Source: Edaphochlamys debaryana
Taxonomy: Eukaryota > Chlorophyta > Chlorophyceae > Chlamydomonadales
Length of the DNA: 64,000 bases
Assembly (NCBI GenBank): GCA_016858145.1
Contig: JAEHOE010000124.1
Location: 186,001 to 250,000, forward strand
Direction: 5' to 3'
Each line of letters starts with the position of its first letter. Position 1 is the stretch's first letter. Shown in pieces: positions 23,416 through 35,667 of this stretch. The position numbers and the translations under genes were made by a program. The notes beneath the pieces are model-generated. The model searched no databases. It saw only the letters and a list, made by a program, of their open reading frames with translations, and was not told the DNA's origin.

Positions 23416-26400
23416 ATGCAACAAGCTCTCAGGGCGCCGTGCCGCCCAGCGGCGCTGCGTAGCAGTGCGCGCAAGCAATGTGGCCGATTGGTCGTTCGCG
23501 CGAGCGTCGCGGCGCCCGCTTCAGTGGATGCGGTCGTTTCGTGGGCTGCTGGTAAAGGAGCAAAGCTGGAGAAGGCCACCCTTGGGGCGGACCTGCTCAC
23601 CGACAAGCCCATCCTCACTGCGGCCGGTGAGTTCTGGGCCAGCTCCAACTGGGCACCACAACGTTCACAACGGTAGCTGATAACTGCTTGGGGACTGACA
23701 GAGGCCGGGGGGATGCACTTATCGGCCTGCACCCCTGCAACTTGCTTTCCCCGGCCGCCCCGCCCCCACGCCCCGCCCCACCACCCCCGCAGCGGACGTC
23801 AACGCGGGTGATGTCCTCATCACCGTGCCCGACTCGCTGTGGATCTCTTCCGAGAACGTGAAGAAGACCACTGTCGGCAAGGCAGCTGCTGCTGCGAGCC
23901 TGGAGCCATGGCTGCAGCTCGCGCTGCAGCTGGTGGCGGACCGCTGGGGCAGCAACAAGTCAGAGCTGGCCGCCTATGCTGCTAGCCTGCCCGAGGACCT
24001 GGGGTGAGCCGGGTGCAACGGCCGGCTTAGAATCTTTTGAGCAGCGGGTACGGAGACGGAAGAAAGGCCGAGGAGACCGCGTGGGGGTGCTGAAGGCGGG
24101 CTGTTGAGGTTGCGCGAGGGTTGGCCTTGGCCGCCTCCGCGGCCCTTGCCTGCTGCCCGCAGAGCGGGTAGAAGGTATGCGGTCAGTGAAAGATCCCGTT
24201 CCCAGCCAACCCTTTCCTCTATGGAGGCTATGCCCCCCGACTCCCGCTCACCACCCGCCTGGCCCTCCCCACGCTGTCCTCCGCTGCCGCCAGCACGCCG
24301 CTTCTGTGGAGCGAGGAGGAGCTCCAGGAGCTGGCGGGCACGCAGGTGTCCCAGTCCCTGTCGGGCTACCTGTGAGCGGGGCTGGGCGCTCTCCAGGGCG
24401 GAGGGGGGCGCGGCGGGTGCAGGCATGAGCGCAGGAGCGGGGGGGTGGGGGGGCGGGCAGGGTTCGGCAACGGCATCCTGCGTGAGCTCTGCAGCATGTG
24501 CACGGGGCAGGCGCTGGGGGCTTCGTCGCCACGGTGGCCACCGCGGGGGCTCTGGACAGCCTGGGAACGCGGTTCGGGGGACCGGGACTGGGGACCCCTC
24601 CACCCCTGACCCCCCCTTCCCAAACACAGACGCATCTCTCTCCCTCCGTTCCCCGCGCAGGGCCTTCTTCCGTGCCACGTTCGAGCAGCTGCAGTCCGGT
24701 CTGTTCGCCTCCAACCCCGCCGCCTTCCCCGCCTCAGTCTTCACGCTGCCGCACTTCCTGTGGGCGGTGGCGGCGGTGCGCTGCCGCGCGCACGCGCCCC
24801 TTTCCGAGGGCGACAAGATCGCCGTGGTGCCGGTGGCTGACCTGGTAGGCGGTTGGGGGGCGGTTGGTAGTTGGCGGTTGGTGGCCAGCGGTTTGGCCGT
24901 CGGTGTTGGTGATATGGGAGTGGGGGACCGTTCCGGGCGGGCGGCCGCCTGACGGCTTGCCACCATACCCGACGACATCGTCGAAACGCCGCGCTGCCCC
25001 TCAACGCTGCTTGCTGCCCTGTCCCCCTCCGCCAGGTCTCGCACCGCCGCGCCGCCAACTCCAAGCTCTTGGTCCGCGGCGCTGGGCTGTTCGGGCGGGG
25101 GCAGACCCTGGTGGTGGAGGCCACGCGGTGAGGCGGTACGGCCGTACGGGGCAGGGGCGGGGGCCGTGGGTAGGCGTGGGTCGGCGGGTGGGGCCGGGAC
25201 GCGGTTGCAGGGCAGGCTGGCCATGTTCCCGTGGCTTCACAGCCCTCCTCCTCTGCCAGCCCCGCTGGCTCCACACGTCCCTTGCCCCTTCCTCGAACCG
25301 ACCTGCAAACTCCGGCCCCCCCTGTCCTTCCCCCTCACCCGAGAATTCTTAACCCCCAAACCCCTCAACTCCCCGCAGCCCCATCCGTAAGGGCGAGGCC
25401 ATCTCAATGGACTACGGCACCGGCCAGCTGGATGGGCCCGTGCTGCTCAACCACGGGGCCATGGACCCCAGCAGCCCCAAGGTGCGGCGACACGGGGCCC
25501 GGCTCGGGCCCGGCTGGACCTGGAGGGCGTGCCCGCGTGATGCGTATGCTATCCGCCGGGTTGCTGGGGAGGGAGGATGCGGGGGATATGCTGGCGCAGC
25601 AGGGGGAAGTGGTGGACTGCTGGGGGCCGTGGGGAGGACTGGGGGCGGACAAGGCCACACCCTGGGAGCCTGGTGCGGGCGGACGAACCCGTTCCCCCCC
25701 CTCCCAATCCCCGTCTGTACCCCAGCCCGGCTACAGCCTCACCCTCACCCTGCCCAACACCGACCGCTTCCTGGACGACAAGCTCGACATCCTCGAGGTA
25801 CGACGCCTGCCGTACCGTACTGCACGCGCCTGCAGCCCTCGCCCATGACACGCTTCCTCGCCCGCCTTCGCCTCTCCAAAGCTTCCGTTCCCCCGCCTCA
25901 TCTTCCCCCTTAACGTCCCGCCCACAGACCAACGGCCTCAGCACCACCATGACCTACCCCCTCACGCCCAGCCAGCAGCCGGGCCAGGAGATGATGGCCT
26001 TCCTGCGCCTGTTCCAGCTCAAGGGTGGGTCCGGGGCCGCGGGGCAGGGCCGCCAGGGTCCAGACAAGGCTTTGTGAGGGGATTGAAGAGGAAGGGACTT
26101 GCGCACTGGCTTGCGTTGTGGTACGTGTGCGGTGCGGCACCTATGTGCGTTTGGACTGGCACCGCATGCGCCAATCTCACGCCGTCGCTCCTTCTCGCCC
26201 CCCCCCCTCCCCAGCGGCGGACGCGTTCCTGCTCGAGTCCATCTTCCGCTCCGACGTGTGGGGCTTCATGCAGGACCCGGTGAGCGGCAGGGGGGAAGGA
26301 GTGGGAGCTCGTGCGCACGTGCGCCATGATGTGCCGGTTCCGGGTTCCGGGTTACCCGCTCAACCCCCTGCCCCAAGCTCCCGACCTCCCGAGTCCCAAC

Positions 26401-27559
26401 CGCAACCCCCGAGAGTTCCAACCACCGCATTGTCGCCTTCCCCGTCACTCCCATCCCTGTCCCTGTCAGGTCTCCGAGGGCAACGAGGCGGATGTGTGCG
26501 CCATGCTGTCCGAGGGCGCCCGCGCCCTTCTGGCCGGCTACCCCACCTCCCTGGAAGAGGACCTGGTTACCGCACGGGCCATGGCGGGGGACAAGGCCAG
26601 CCGCAAGTACGCGGCGCTCATGGTGCGTGGCATGCGTAGCGTGAGGGCGCTGGGCGGGGCTCGGGGCGGAGCCGGCAGGGAGATGTGTTGTTACAGCGGC
26701 AGCCTCCTCGGTCTGACGGTGCCCTGCCAGCACCCAACCGCCAAGGGTTAGCGACCCACGGCCCAAGCACAAGGGTCAGCGACCCAAACCCCGCAAGTAT
26801 CCAGTGTGCAAAGCACCAGCAGTAGGGTCATTGAGGGCATTGAGGGGAAACAAGCCGAACGCGACATGGCAGGGTCAAGCCGCGTCCCGTCCGACCTGTC
26901 GCGGCCGTTCAACACACGGGTTTGACGGGCGACGGGGCTGCGAGGGGCCTGCAGTCGGGGCTTGTAGCTCCCAGCCCACCACAACTTGGAGGGTAAGACA
27001 GGGTAAGATATGCTGCACGGATGGAATGTGCTGAACCGGCGACATCCCCGACGCACGCAGATCCGGCTGGGTGAGAAGGAGGCTCTGGACGCCCTGGCTC
27101 GGTTCTTCGAGGACCGCCGCGCCACTGGGCTCAAGCGCCTGGTCTACTACCAGGTGGGCCTGAGAGTGGGCCCGCATGGGCCTGTGGAGGGCCTGGACCT
27201 GGCTTGGCCTGGCCGAAGGGGGCTGCGCTTTGATGCTGTTTCGGGAAGTTGGGACACGCGGTTTGGGTAGCGGTGTGCGGGCGGTTTAGGCGTAGACAGC
27301 CGTTTGGGCTTAACCAGCAGCTCGAGAGCCTAGTGTGCTGTTACTTGACCCCGAACCTCCGTGCTTTTGAACAGGAGCGGCGGCTGCGGCGGCTAGGACT
27401 GGTGGACGACGGTGAGTCCGGTTGGGTCTGGGGCGTTGGCTTGATCTCGGGCTCTCGGATTGCTGATCTTCCAACGGCGCCTGAGCATTCCCCATCGCTC
27501 CATGTGCCACAGAGGGCCGTACGACGTACGACAGCTTCTTCAAGGATGGCATCGCCTAA
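23416..27559 (+). CDS. Plastid SET-domain protein lysine methyltransferase (Rubisco/aldolase LSMT-like)
   Basis: Thirteen exons: 23416-23626, 23793-24003, 24294-24371, 24661-24844, 25036-25127, 25379-25481, 25726-25797, 25928-26024, 26215-26279, 26470-26622, 27061-27153, 27375-27411 and 27513-27559; 480 residues, close to the plant LSMT length. A transit-like N-terminus (MQQALRAPCRPAALRSSARK) precedes a split SET domain (ITVPDSLWISSENV; LLWSEEELQELAGTQ; HFLWAVAAVRCRAHAPL; IRKGEAISMDYG) and the Rubis-subs-bind region (SLTLTLPNTDRFLDDKLDI; AFLLESIFRSDVWGFM; LVYYQERRLRRLGLVDD). Plant LSMT methylates lysines of Rubisco large subunit or plastid aldolase. Oddities: the usual N-H of the DLINHN motif reads DLVSHR, and the region of the catalytic Tyr (LDYGF in plants) reads LLNHGAMD. 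Activity or substrate may therefore differ. Confidence 0.88.
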
Positions 27560-27895
27560 GGTAGAGCGAGGACCGTGGTGTACTGAGCCACAGGGCTGTA
27601 GACGGGTGGCTGGCAGAGCATCTCAGGCGACACCTCACTGCGGCGTGGACAGCTGTGGTGCACGAGGCTACAGGCAATGGAGAGGACTGTGCGAGGGCAG
27701 AAGCGGCCAGCGGGTATGGCCAGCTTAGGATGTGGACACTTGGAAGGGCCCTGGAGGCTGGACTCGGCGGCAGATGGGGCAAGCTAGCGCAGGATGGAGA
27801 GCGCAGGAGCGCAGTAAGGCGGAGCTTTCTGAGAGACTGGACCGCAAGCTGATGGGATGCTAGTCCTGCGCCATTGTCCCCGTTGAGGCTGCGGA

Positions 27896-27900
27896 TGTAA
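27896..27900 (+). terminator. TGTAA poly(A) signal of the methyltransferase gene
   Basis: TGTAA 337 bases after the stop, a typical distance for green-algal 3' UTRs. Confidence 0.5.
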
Positions 27901-28749
27901 GCTGATCCCTAGTGAGTCCTGTGCAACTTGCCCCAGTGCTAAGTGCGGCGAGCCGGGCCATGGATATGACACTCCTTCAGCTTTACAACTCTCACACCAA
28001 CGCCGCTACAATCCTCGCCAGTCCTCCAGCACTTCAGTAATATCACGCTCTCAACCTCAACCTCTACCAACTCAACGCCACCCGCAACAGCCGTCCCCAG
28101 TCTTCCCCTTGCAATTTGAGTCCCTGAGCGTTCTCCTTCCCGCCCTCTCCAGCAGCTCTCGGTCCTTCAACAACAGGCCACCGTTAATCGCCCAAGCGCC
28201 TTTAATCTGGGCCACCGCCTCCACGTGCAGCGCTGCTGCGGCCTACAACGGTAGCGGCGCTGGCGTATGAAGCACCTGAGGTTAAGCGCAGAAGGGGAAA
28301 CGCGTCAGTCCTGCAAGAAGCTTGAGAGTCTTGCATCTATTCAGGGTACGGCCGGAACCTCCCGAGACTCGAGCCATTGCGTGCCGCATGCCCCTCACCT
28401 CGGTTTGCAGCGCCGCACACATGCATGGGGCCGCACAGATGCTGGCGGCGGCGGGTGCGGCGTCCCCTGCCAACGCCAGGGCCGCAGCGAGGACAGCCGC
28501 TCCGCCTGCCGCGCTGCACCCTTGCGGCCCACGATGCCGCCGCCCAGAGGGCGTGCGGCAAGGGCCAATAACCAGGGGAGCCTCAACTCCAGCGCTACTT
28601 CTCCCTCCGCTTCAGCACCATCACAAAGCTTGACCTGCGGGGGGGACGGAGGTGGGAAGAGGAGTTGGAAGGGGTTTAGAGGCGGCCGGCGTGGCCAGCC
28701 ACCAGCGGGCCGGCGCATGCGGGCACTAACAAGACAAAGCAAGACCCAA
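27901..28749. other. Intergenic, nothing recognised
   Basis: The left part is pyrimidine-rich on the plus strand (many CTCAACCTC-type words near 28000-28110). The rest gives only unsupported open frames. Confidence 0.4.
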
Positions 28750-31700
28750 CCCTGGCTGAAACCCAGCTGACTGCAAACCCGCTGCAGATATCCATGGCTG
28801 AACTGAGTGAAACTGAACCCATAATGCCTGCCACCCTGGAATGAAGACAGAAGCTCAGAACGTTATGGCAACGAGCCAGAGTAACCCAGCCAAGCTGCGC
28901 GTAGCCAGATACCCAAGTAACTGCAAAACTGACGCCAACTGCACCATACAAGCTGCACAACTGAAACGAAAGGAAACTGAAACCCAACAGGATACTGAAG
29001 TGGGGTAGTCGGGGCACCGGTGCAACTGGGAATGGCGTGAAGGTGCGACGTGCGGGACGGACGGCGGGCTGACGCTGGCGGACGCAGGGGACGGGTACTG
29101 GAGGGACTCGTGCGAAGGCGACGGGGGCGGTCAGGGTTGCAGGAGGCGCGTGTGGCGCGGGTGACGGCGGGGGGTCGGCAGACGGACTTGTCGGAACTCG
29201 GCATGGCGGCGGGCGAGCGGGCGGGTGTGGCTACCACCGAACAGGTCGGGACGGTCGCGCTCCCTGGGCTCCGCGGCGCATGCTCCACTGCTCCTAGCTT
29301 ACGACACCACATCTCCTACTTCGAACTCGACTTCGCCCATGATACTTGGACCCAAACCACGACTCGACTCGGCCTTCGGACGCCGCAGCCGGAACACCGG
29401 GACGACGGGGGACTGCCGAAGGCGACATGAACCACCAACGGGGGGGCGGGATGGTTAGCGGAACCCCTGCTCTAGCCCATCTGCCGGTAGGTCCCACTCC
29501 TACAGCTACAGCACAACCCTTCAACCAAACGGCTCCCAGCTAAGCCTTCGTAACTCCACACGGTTAAGGGTCCCATAAACCACAGAAGCCCTTGCTCCCT
29601 GCAGCTTTCCCAGACGGCGTTGGCATGGTTCGGCTACGGTGGTGGTGGCGGCGGCGGCGGCGTTCGGCGTTACGGGTTGGACGTGTCGACGGCTAAGACC
29701 GGACTGTTGACGGTGGCGGCTAGGGTGACGTGCCGAGGCGGGGGGTGACGAGTCGAAGGGTAGGGTAGGGTCGACTTGACGGCCGGACTTCAGGTGATCG
29801 GTCCCAAGCGTGTGGCGGATCCTCCCACAAGGTACAGCTAGCCTCCTCCGCAAGGTCCCGGGCGCGTGCGAAACCGCAACGGTCTTGAGGGTTGGTGGTG
29901 GCTCCAAGCTTTCAACGACGGCACGGTGTGGGTGCTTCGGGGCTTTCCGCTACGAAGTGCCGAGGAAGCAGGGACACGCCGCCGCCCGAAAGCGGCGGCC
30001 GCTCCAATCCACACAAGGCAGATCCTCCACAGCCCAACAGCATCGGCAAGCCCACTAGCTCCAGCTGCTCCGATGGCGGTTCTGACGAAGGGGTGGCAGA
30101 CGGCAGCAGGGCGGGGCCGGGCAGGAGGGACGGCGGCGGAGGGGGGCGGCACGGAAGGGGGCGGCGGCGGCGGGCGGAAGCAAGAAGCAGCAGCAGGGGA
30201 GGGCGGCAGGGGGCGGCGGCAAGGGAGGCGGCGGCAAGGGGGCGGGGGCACAGGGAAGGCACAAGGGCAGCTGCAAGCCAACCCAAGCACCGAACCTGAG
30301 CTCCACTTCGGAACGAAGGCTGGGGTGGACACGACGGAGGACGTTCTGACGGAGGGATGCGGGGGGGCGAGCCAGCGCGGAGGCGGGGGGACGGCGGGGA
30401 GGAGGGCGAAGCACGAAGACCAACGAAGATAACCCATTGAACCATAAACCAAGCCAACCAGCTGACGCTGAATGAACCCAACCCACTGCGAACCTCGTCA
30501 ACTGAAGAAAAGAGCAGCGCAGACCATGCCCAAGCCCTAGGCAGCGGGTCCGGCCTGGGGGAGGAGAAGGCAAGCGGGCAAGGGCCCCGGCGCGAAGAAT
30601 CCCTGTGCCCATGCAACCGCAACTGATGTGATGGTGACCCAACCCAACCTGCTGACTCCATGGTGCGCTGGATGCCAACGGGTGGGTGCTCTGGGGTGGA
30701 TAGGGGAGGCGGGAGCGGACGACGCGGCCAACGAGGCCGGGAAACGAAGACGGAGGCAAGTGTTGACCAACTCCAAGGCTCAAGGATGATAGCCCCCCAT
30801 GCTGACTGCCCACCAACCGCTGCACTCCACGGTTGCTTGCATGGCATACGTTAGGGTGTGAGGCCTGGGGCTTGGGCTGGGCGGGAGCGGCCACCAGAGG
30901 GACGGGGGGAGGAGCGTGCGGGCGCAGGTGCCGAAGATTCCCGGTTGCTGATGTTTTGTCCCAGGTGTTGATCCCACCACGCCAACCTTAGCCGGCGATG
31001 TTGGGTTGAGGCTCAGAGAGGGCAGGTTCGAATGACTGTCGGTGGGGTGGGAGGGGCAGACCGACGACGGGAGGCGGCGCGGGCGAAGCAGTGCTGTGCA
31101 GGCTTGATCCCGAACTGAGTAATTCCCCAACCATCGCCAACCTCTGGCAGCTTCGGGTACGGGTTCCGGGTACTGACTGTTGATGGGAGGAGGCATGCAA
31201 GGAGACACGGGGGGAGGAGGCCGAGCCAGGAGGAGCTGCCCACGGTTGTGCCAATAACCCCAAATACTAGCTGTCCAAACGGCGAACCTCAGGCCAGGCT
31301 GTCGAACACAATCTTGGTGGCTTCGGTAACGAGACTGTTGGGGGGAGGCAGGCGACGCAGGGGCGGGGAGGGCCGAGGCGAGGCGGGGAGACGGAGGCGG
31401 ACTGCGGCGACATGCCCCAAGGTACGTAGTAGAACGCCGAGTTCCCAAGTTTCCAACAACCCTAGCGGGCGCCAACCTTTGCTGAAGCTCCGCCACGGTG
31501 ACGGGAGCTGGATCCGGTGTGCGGTTTCTGGTGGGTGGGCTGGCGAAGGGCGACGGCGGCGGCGAGGGCGACACGCGGCAGCAGGAGGAAGCCCGTACAC
31601 ATCCCCGGAGTAGCCATATGCTTCCAACCCCGTGCCGAACCTCAGACCGATGACGGGAGGTGCCGACCCAGGATCAGCGCCATGCTCCTTAGGGTGCAGA

Positions 31701-33900
31701 CGGGGGGCGGTGGCGGAAGGCAAGGCCCGAAGCCCGCGAGGCGAAGACGCACAGGTATCGACCCCACTAAGTGCTACCAGGTGGCCAGAGTGTCCCGTTG
31801 AAACCATAACCATGAGCATAACCAAGCCCAATTGCCAACCTCCAGAATCATGTTTGCCACGTGAAATTCACCGAAGGTGCAGGGTTCTGCCGGGGGTGTT
31901 GTGACGACGGGGCAGGGCAGCGACGAGAGGGGGGAGGCGGCGGGAGACGACGACGACGACCTGGCATATGATCCCAGCAATAAATCTCATCCCCCAATTG
32001 GTCCCATGTGGGCGTGCGCATACCCCCAACATACCGCAACTCAGGTTCCAGAGTCTAAGCCAGGTGGCGCCCACACCAAGGCCTGGCGGAAACGCACACA
32101 AGCGGGGGCCAAGGCGAAACGAGCCAGCAGCCCAAGCAGCCCAAGACCCATACCCAGGGTTGCCGTCATGAAGCAGCACCAATCCTGCACTCACGCAGGG
32201 GTTAGGCACGAGCCACTGCCCTTCCCGCAAAACCCTACCGTGCGACAGAGTTGCGTGTGACCCGCGATGCCGAAACCCGATCTGCGCTCAACCAGCCAAG
32301 CAGAGCCCAAGCCATTTAGACCCAGTGCTAGTGCAGTAACCACATACCCAAGCGGGATGTCTGTTGGCCGGGGTGTTGATGAGATGCCGCCTGCGCTCCA
32401 ACACCGAAGGGTTCCATACCAAGCCACCCCAGTGCACCACCACCACGTACCCATAGGCGATCCCGTTGCGTAACCAACGAGTCTCCCGGGAAAGATCCCT
32501 GTGCGCGCATAACCAAAACGGAGGCCAACCCAGGTGCTACCCTCCAACCCAGCCAAGCATGGCGATGTAAACCTCGTGCCCTGCGCTCATTCACCGAAGG
32601 GCCCATACCACCCGCCCTCCCAAAGAATGCTGCAAACCACATACCGCGTCGTGGTGTTTTTTTTCTGCGCGAGAAGCCCTGCCAACCCTGCGCATACAGC
32701 CTTAGCCAGCCCCCCGGCTCGTGCCAGACATGCTCCCTTGCCTCACTGGTCCCACTTGTGTCCCAGCCTAGCCAACGTGGCCTGCGCATGCGAGAGCAAA
32801 GCACCCCGTACCCTGGCATGCCTAATAGCGAACCCAACCTTTTTGATGGTTCGCGCCACTTCACAGGTCCGCCAGTGCTTCCTTCTGCGCAGGAGGGCGT
32901 GTGCGGGACCAAGCCCCTGCATGCCCCTGCAACCCGCTTCCCGACCTTTGACTGGGTCCCGGCCGGCAGAAAAGCCCAACCACCCAATGCTTCACTGCGC
33001 GTATTCGAAGCTTGCGCACTATGTCATCAAGCCAATGCGTGCCCAGTCCAACCTTTTCCGAGTGGAGACCATCGTGGGTCTGCTCCTGCTCCTCATACAT
33101 AAACGAGATGCCTTCCGTGCTCAGCAGCCAAACGCCCATGCCCATACCTCAAGCTTCTTTAGGCCCATACTGAGACCCGACAGTGGTACATCTGCCACAC
33201 GGGGTGCCATGAGGTGGGGGGAACGGAGGGCAGCGGAGACGCGGGTATACCAGGCAAGGTGACGGCGACGGTGTGGGGGTGGCGGGCGGTGCAGGTACCG
33301 ATGTCGGCATTGAACGTGGCGAACGGTTCAGTGGCAGCGGGAAAGTGGGACTTGCGAGTGATACGGATGATCGGTGGAAGGTGTCGAGTTGTCGGCGCTA
33401 GGGGCAGGACTCGGCCACGAAGGTTCAACGGCGAGGGAGGGCGAGGGCGGTGAGGGCGTCGTCGTTTCGTATACGTGGTTCGGCCCAAGACCGCGTCGCG
33501 GCTTTCGCAGGGGACTCGTAGCAAAGCATCGCTCGGTCGAGGGCCGACGGGTGTCGACTTGATCGCAAGGGGAGGGACATCTGCCGTAGGTGCGCTGGCG
33601 TGATGCAGGTGGGGGACTCGGACTCGTGCATAATCCCAGATCACCGCCGAAGACTCCCGAGGCACCGCCGAGTCGTCCAAAACCAGATCCCAGAACACAT
33701 CTTGCGGCTACAAGCCCAGCACCTGCATGCTTGGGCCACAGCACCGACGCGCCAACACGCAGGACGCCCTCCAGGCCCCGGCAGTGCTACCACCCACTCA
33801 TCTCAACCGTGGCTGATGCTTGTTGCACACGAAGGACGTGGCACAGGGGCATCTGGGTCGGAGGCGCGTGACGCTTTCGCCGAGGACAGACGGACGGAAG
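28750..33900. repeat. Degenerate satellite-like tract with strand asymmetry
   Basis: For about 5 kb the plus strand alternates between T-poor, A/C-rich blocks (words such as ACCATAAACCAAGCC, GCGAACCTC, AACCCAACCC) and G-rich purine blocks (CGGAGGCGGGGGG type). G-rich blocks recur near 29050, 29640, 30090, 30330, 30550, 30680, 30890, 31050, 31200, 31330, 31520, 31700 and 31900, so the spacing is roughly 150-450 bases. Related words near block starts suggest an ancient, highly diverged tandem or element-rich array. Open frames on both strands are composition artefacts. Borders are approximate. Confidence 0.5.
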
Positions 33901-35667
33901 CCCAAGCCGAAGCAAGCCAGGAGGGAGACGTGGCGCATGTTCATGTTCATCTCAGCATCGCATCGGCATGTGCTGTTGCTCCGAGCACTCGGGTGGCCGC
34001 AGCGCAGGCCTTGCGGCGAGCGAAGGGCCAGTGGGCTAGGACCACCGCCACCCCCCGGCCCGCCCCGGCCTGAAGCCGGGCCCCGTCTGATCGGGGGGCC
34101 CTAGCAGCCGCGAGTCGGGGGGCTAATAGAAGAAAAGTCCAGGGAAGGAAAGTCCAGGGACGAAAGAAGACGAACCCAGGAAGGACCAATCCAGGACGTT
34201 TTGCTGCCGGTGTAGACCACGCTCAGCTGAGCTGTGCTGTGCTGTCTTAAAGCTGTGCTGCTGACCCCTTCCCCTTCCCCCGAGAGCGCCCTCACCGTAC
34301 ACCACCATCCGTGTAGGGCACTGAACCTTGAGCATGCGGGAACATGAACAGGTCGCGCGTTGATCCGGAGAGCCACAGAAGGCCAACGCGGCGCAGGCGA
34401 GCGACGTTCAACCTAGAAAAGGCAGAGGGTGGGGCACCGCGACGTCAGGTAAGGCCTGCGAAGTCCGCAGGACTGCATCGGGGCAGGGCTTGGGAGCCAG
34501 GGCAGCCCAAGGTAGCGAGAAGTTTGACTCTAAACCCGCGCTCCCCAAACGTCGTGGCTTCGCGTTTGTCAGCAGAGGTCCAGCCCAAGGCCCCGCTCAC
34601 CTCCGCATCGGGTTCTCGGTCTCGGATTTCGCCGCGAACGTGACCAGGCGTCACCTCAGACATAGCAGGTGAGCGCTCGGGCCTGCGGAAAGACAATTGA
34701 AGGCGGGGCCACGTCAACTCCGGCTCGGGAGGCCATTCGGGGGAGCCGTTTGGGCGCGAGCCGCTATCCTTCTATCCGAAGCACCTGTAGCGCCTGTGAT
34801 GAAGCACAACGCCGTCCCCAGATACCCAACGCTAGCTAGCGCTCTGGAAGTAGCGCATGCTGCCAGGCCCGGGCGCGGCGGTCTTCTTTACGAGGCGCAG
34901 CTACCCAAACTTGCCCTGGGGCCGAAGTAGGCCAGCAATTCGGCCGCGGCGAGGACCGCGGCACAAGCCCGGCGACGGCTCAGTGGAAGCTGACGAGACG
35001 GGTGCGCTACGGGCCCTCAGCCCGAGGGCCAGGGAGGTGCCTGGTCAACCCGGCGCTGAAAACAATGTCTAGAGGCCATACTGCGGGTCGCGGACGTGCG
35101 GGAAGCTGGAGCGGGCATCGCAACCGTAAGTCGTGATAGCTCGTGTAGCAGCGCAAAGGTGGGGTGAGGTGCGCGTATGCATCTAGGGGTCTGTATGGTG
35201 TTCTATGCAACCTTTGGGGCCGCGGTCGCGTGCTCAAGTGCTTGCGCGGAATGTCCATTGCCGTACGGGGTCGGGATTGGACCCCGGAGCTGGGCCGGAG
35301 AAGGCCGCCTTGCTATGGGTGCGCCCCGACTTGAACATTAGAAGCCTCTTCAGAGCTGCGGCCAGCTGTGCAGCGGTGTTGCAGCCGACTTGGACAGGGC
35401 CCTCACTAGCCTACTTGCGGGCGCCACTAGCATACTATTAAGCCAGAAGCCCGAAGCATACCTTTTGCCACGCGCCAAGCTTGTGGTCCGCCGTGAATGT
35501 GCGCTTGTGGCCGCTCGGGGCCTGCTTAGTTCTCTACAAGTGCCGAGGGTTGAATGCCTCGGCTGTGTTCTCTCTGAACGTGGCGGCGGGAGACGGCGTG
35601 TCTCCGCCACAACTGAGGGCTGCCGCCAGCAGCCACCAGGCACCTCTCCCTCGGACTTGCTTCAGCC
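33901..35667. other. Upstream region of the OPR gene; paired hairpins
   Basis: No exon recognised. Two GC-rich inverted repeats lie side by side at 34064-34080 (stem CCCGGC, loop CTGAA) and 34078-34101 (stem GGGCCCCG, one side two bases longer). A short direct repeat of AAAGTCCAGGGA follows near 34132-34160. The right end should hold the OPR promoter and 5' UTR. Confidence 0.45.

Noticed and set aside
29912..30894. Overlapping 280-310-codon frames on the minus strand in the satellite-like tract
   Set aside because: Two frames are open at once, which reflects the skewed composition; neither has motifs or splice-consistent partners.
31020..31040. GGTTCGAAT word resembling a tRNA T-loop
   Set aside because: No D-arm, anticodon arm or acceptor stem can be formed around it.
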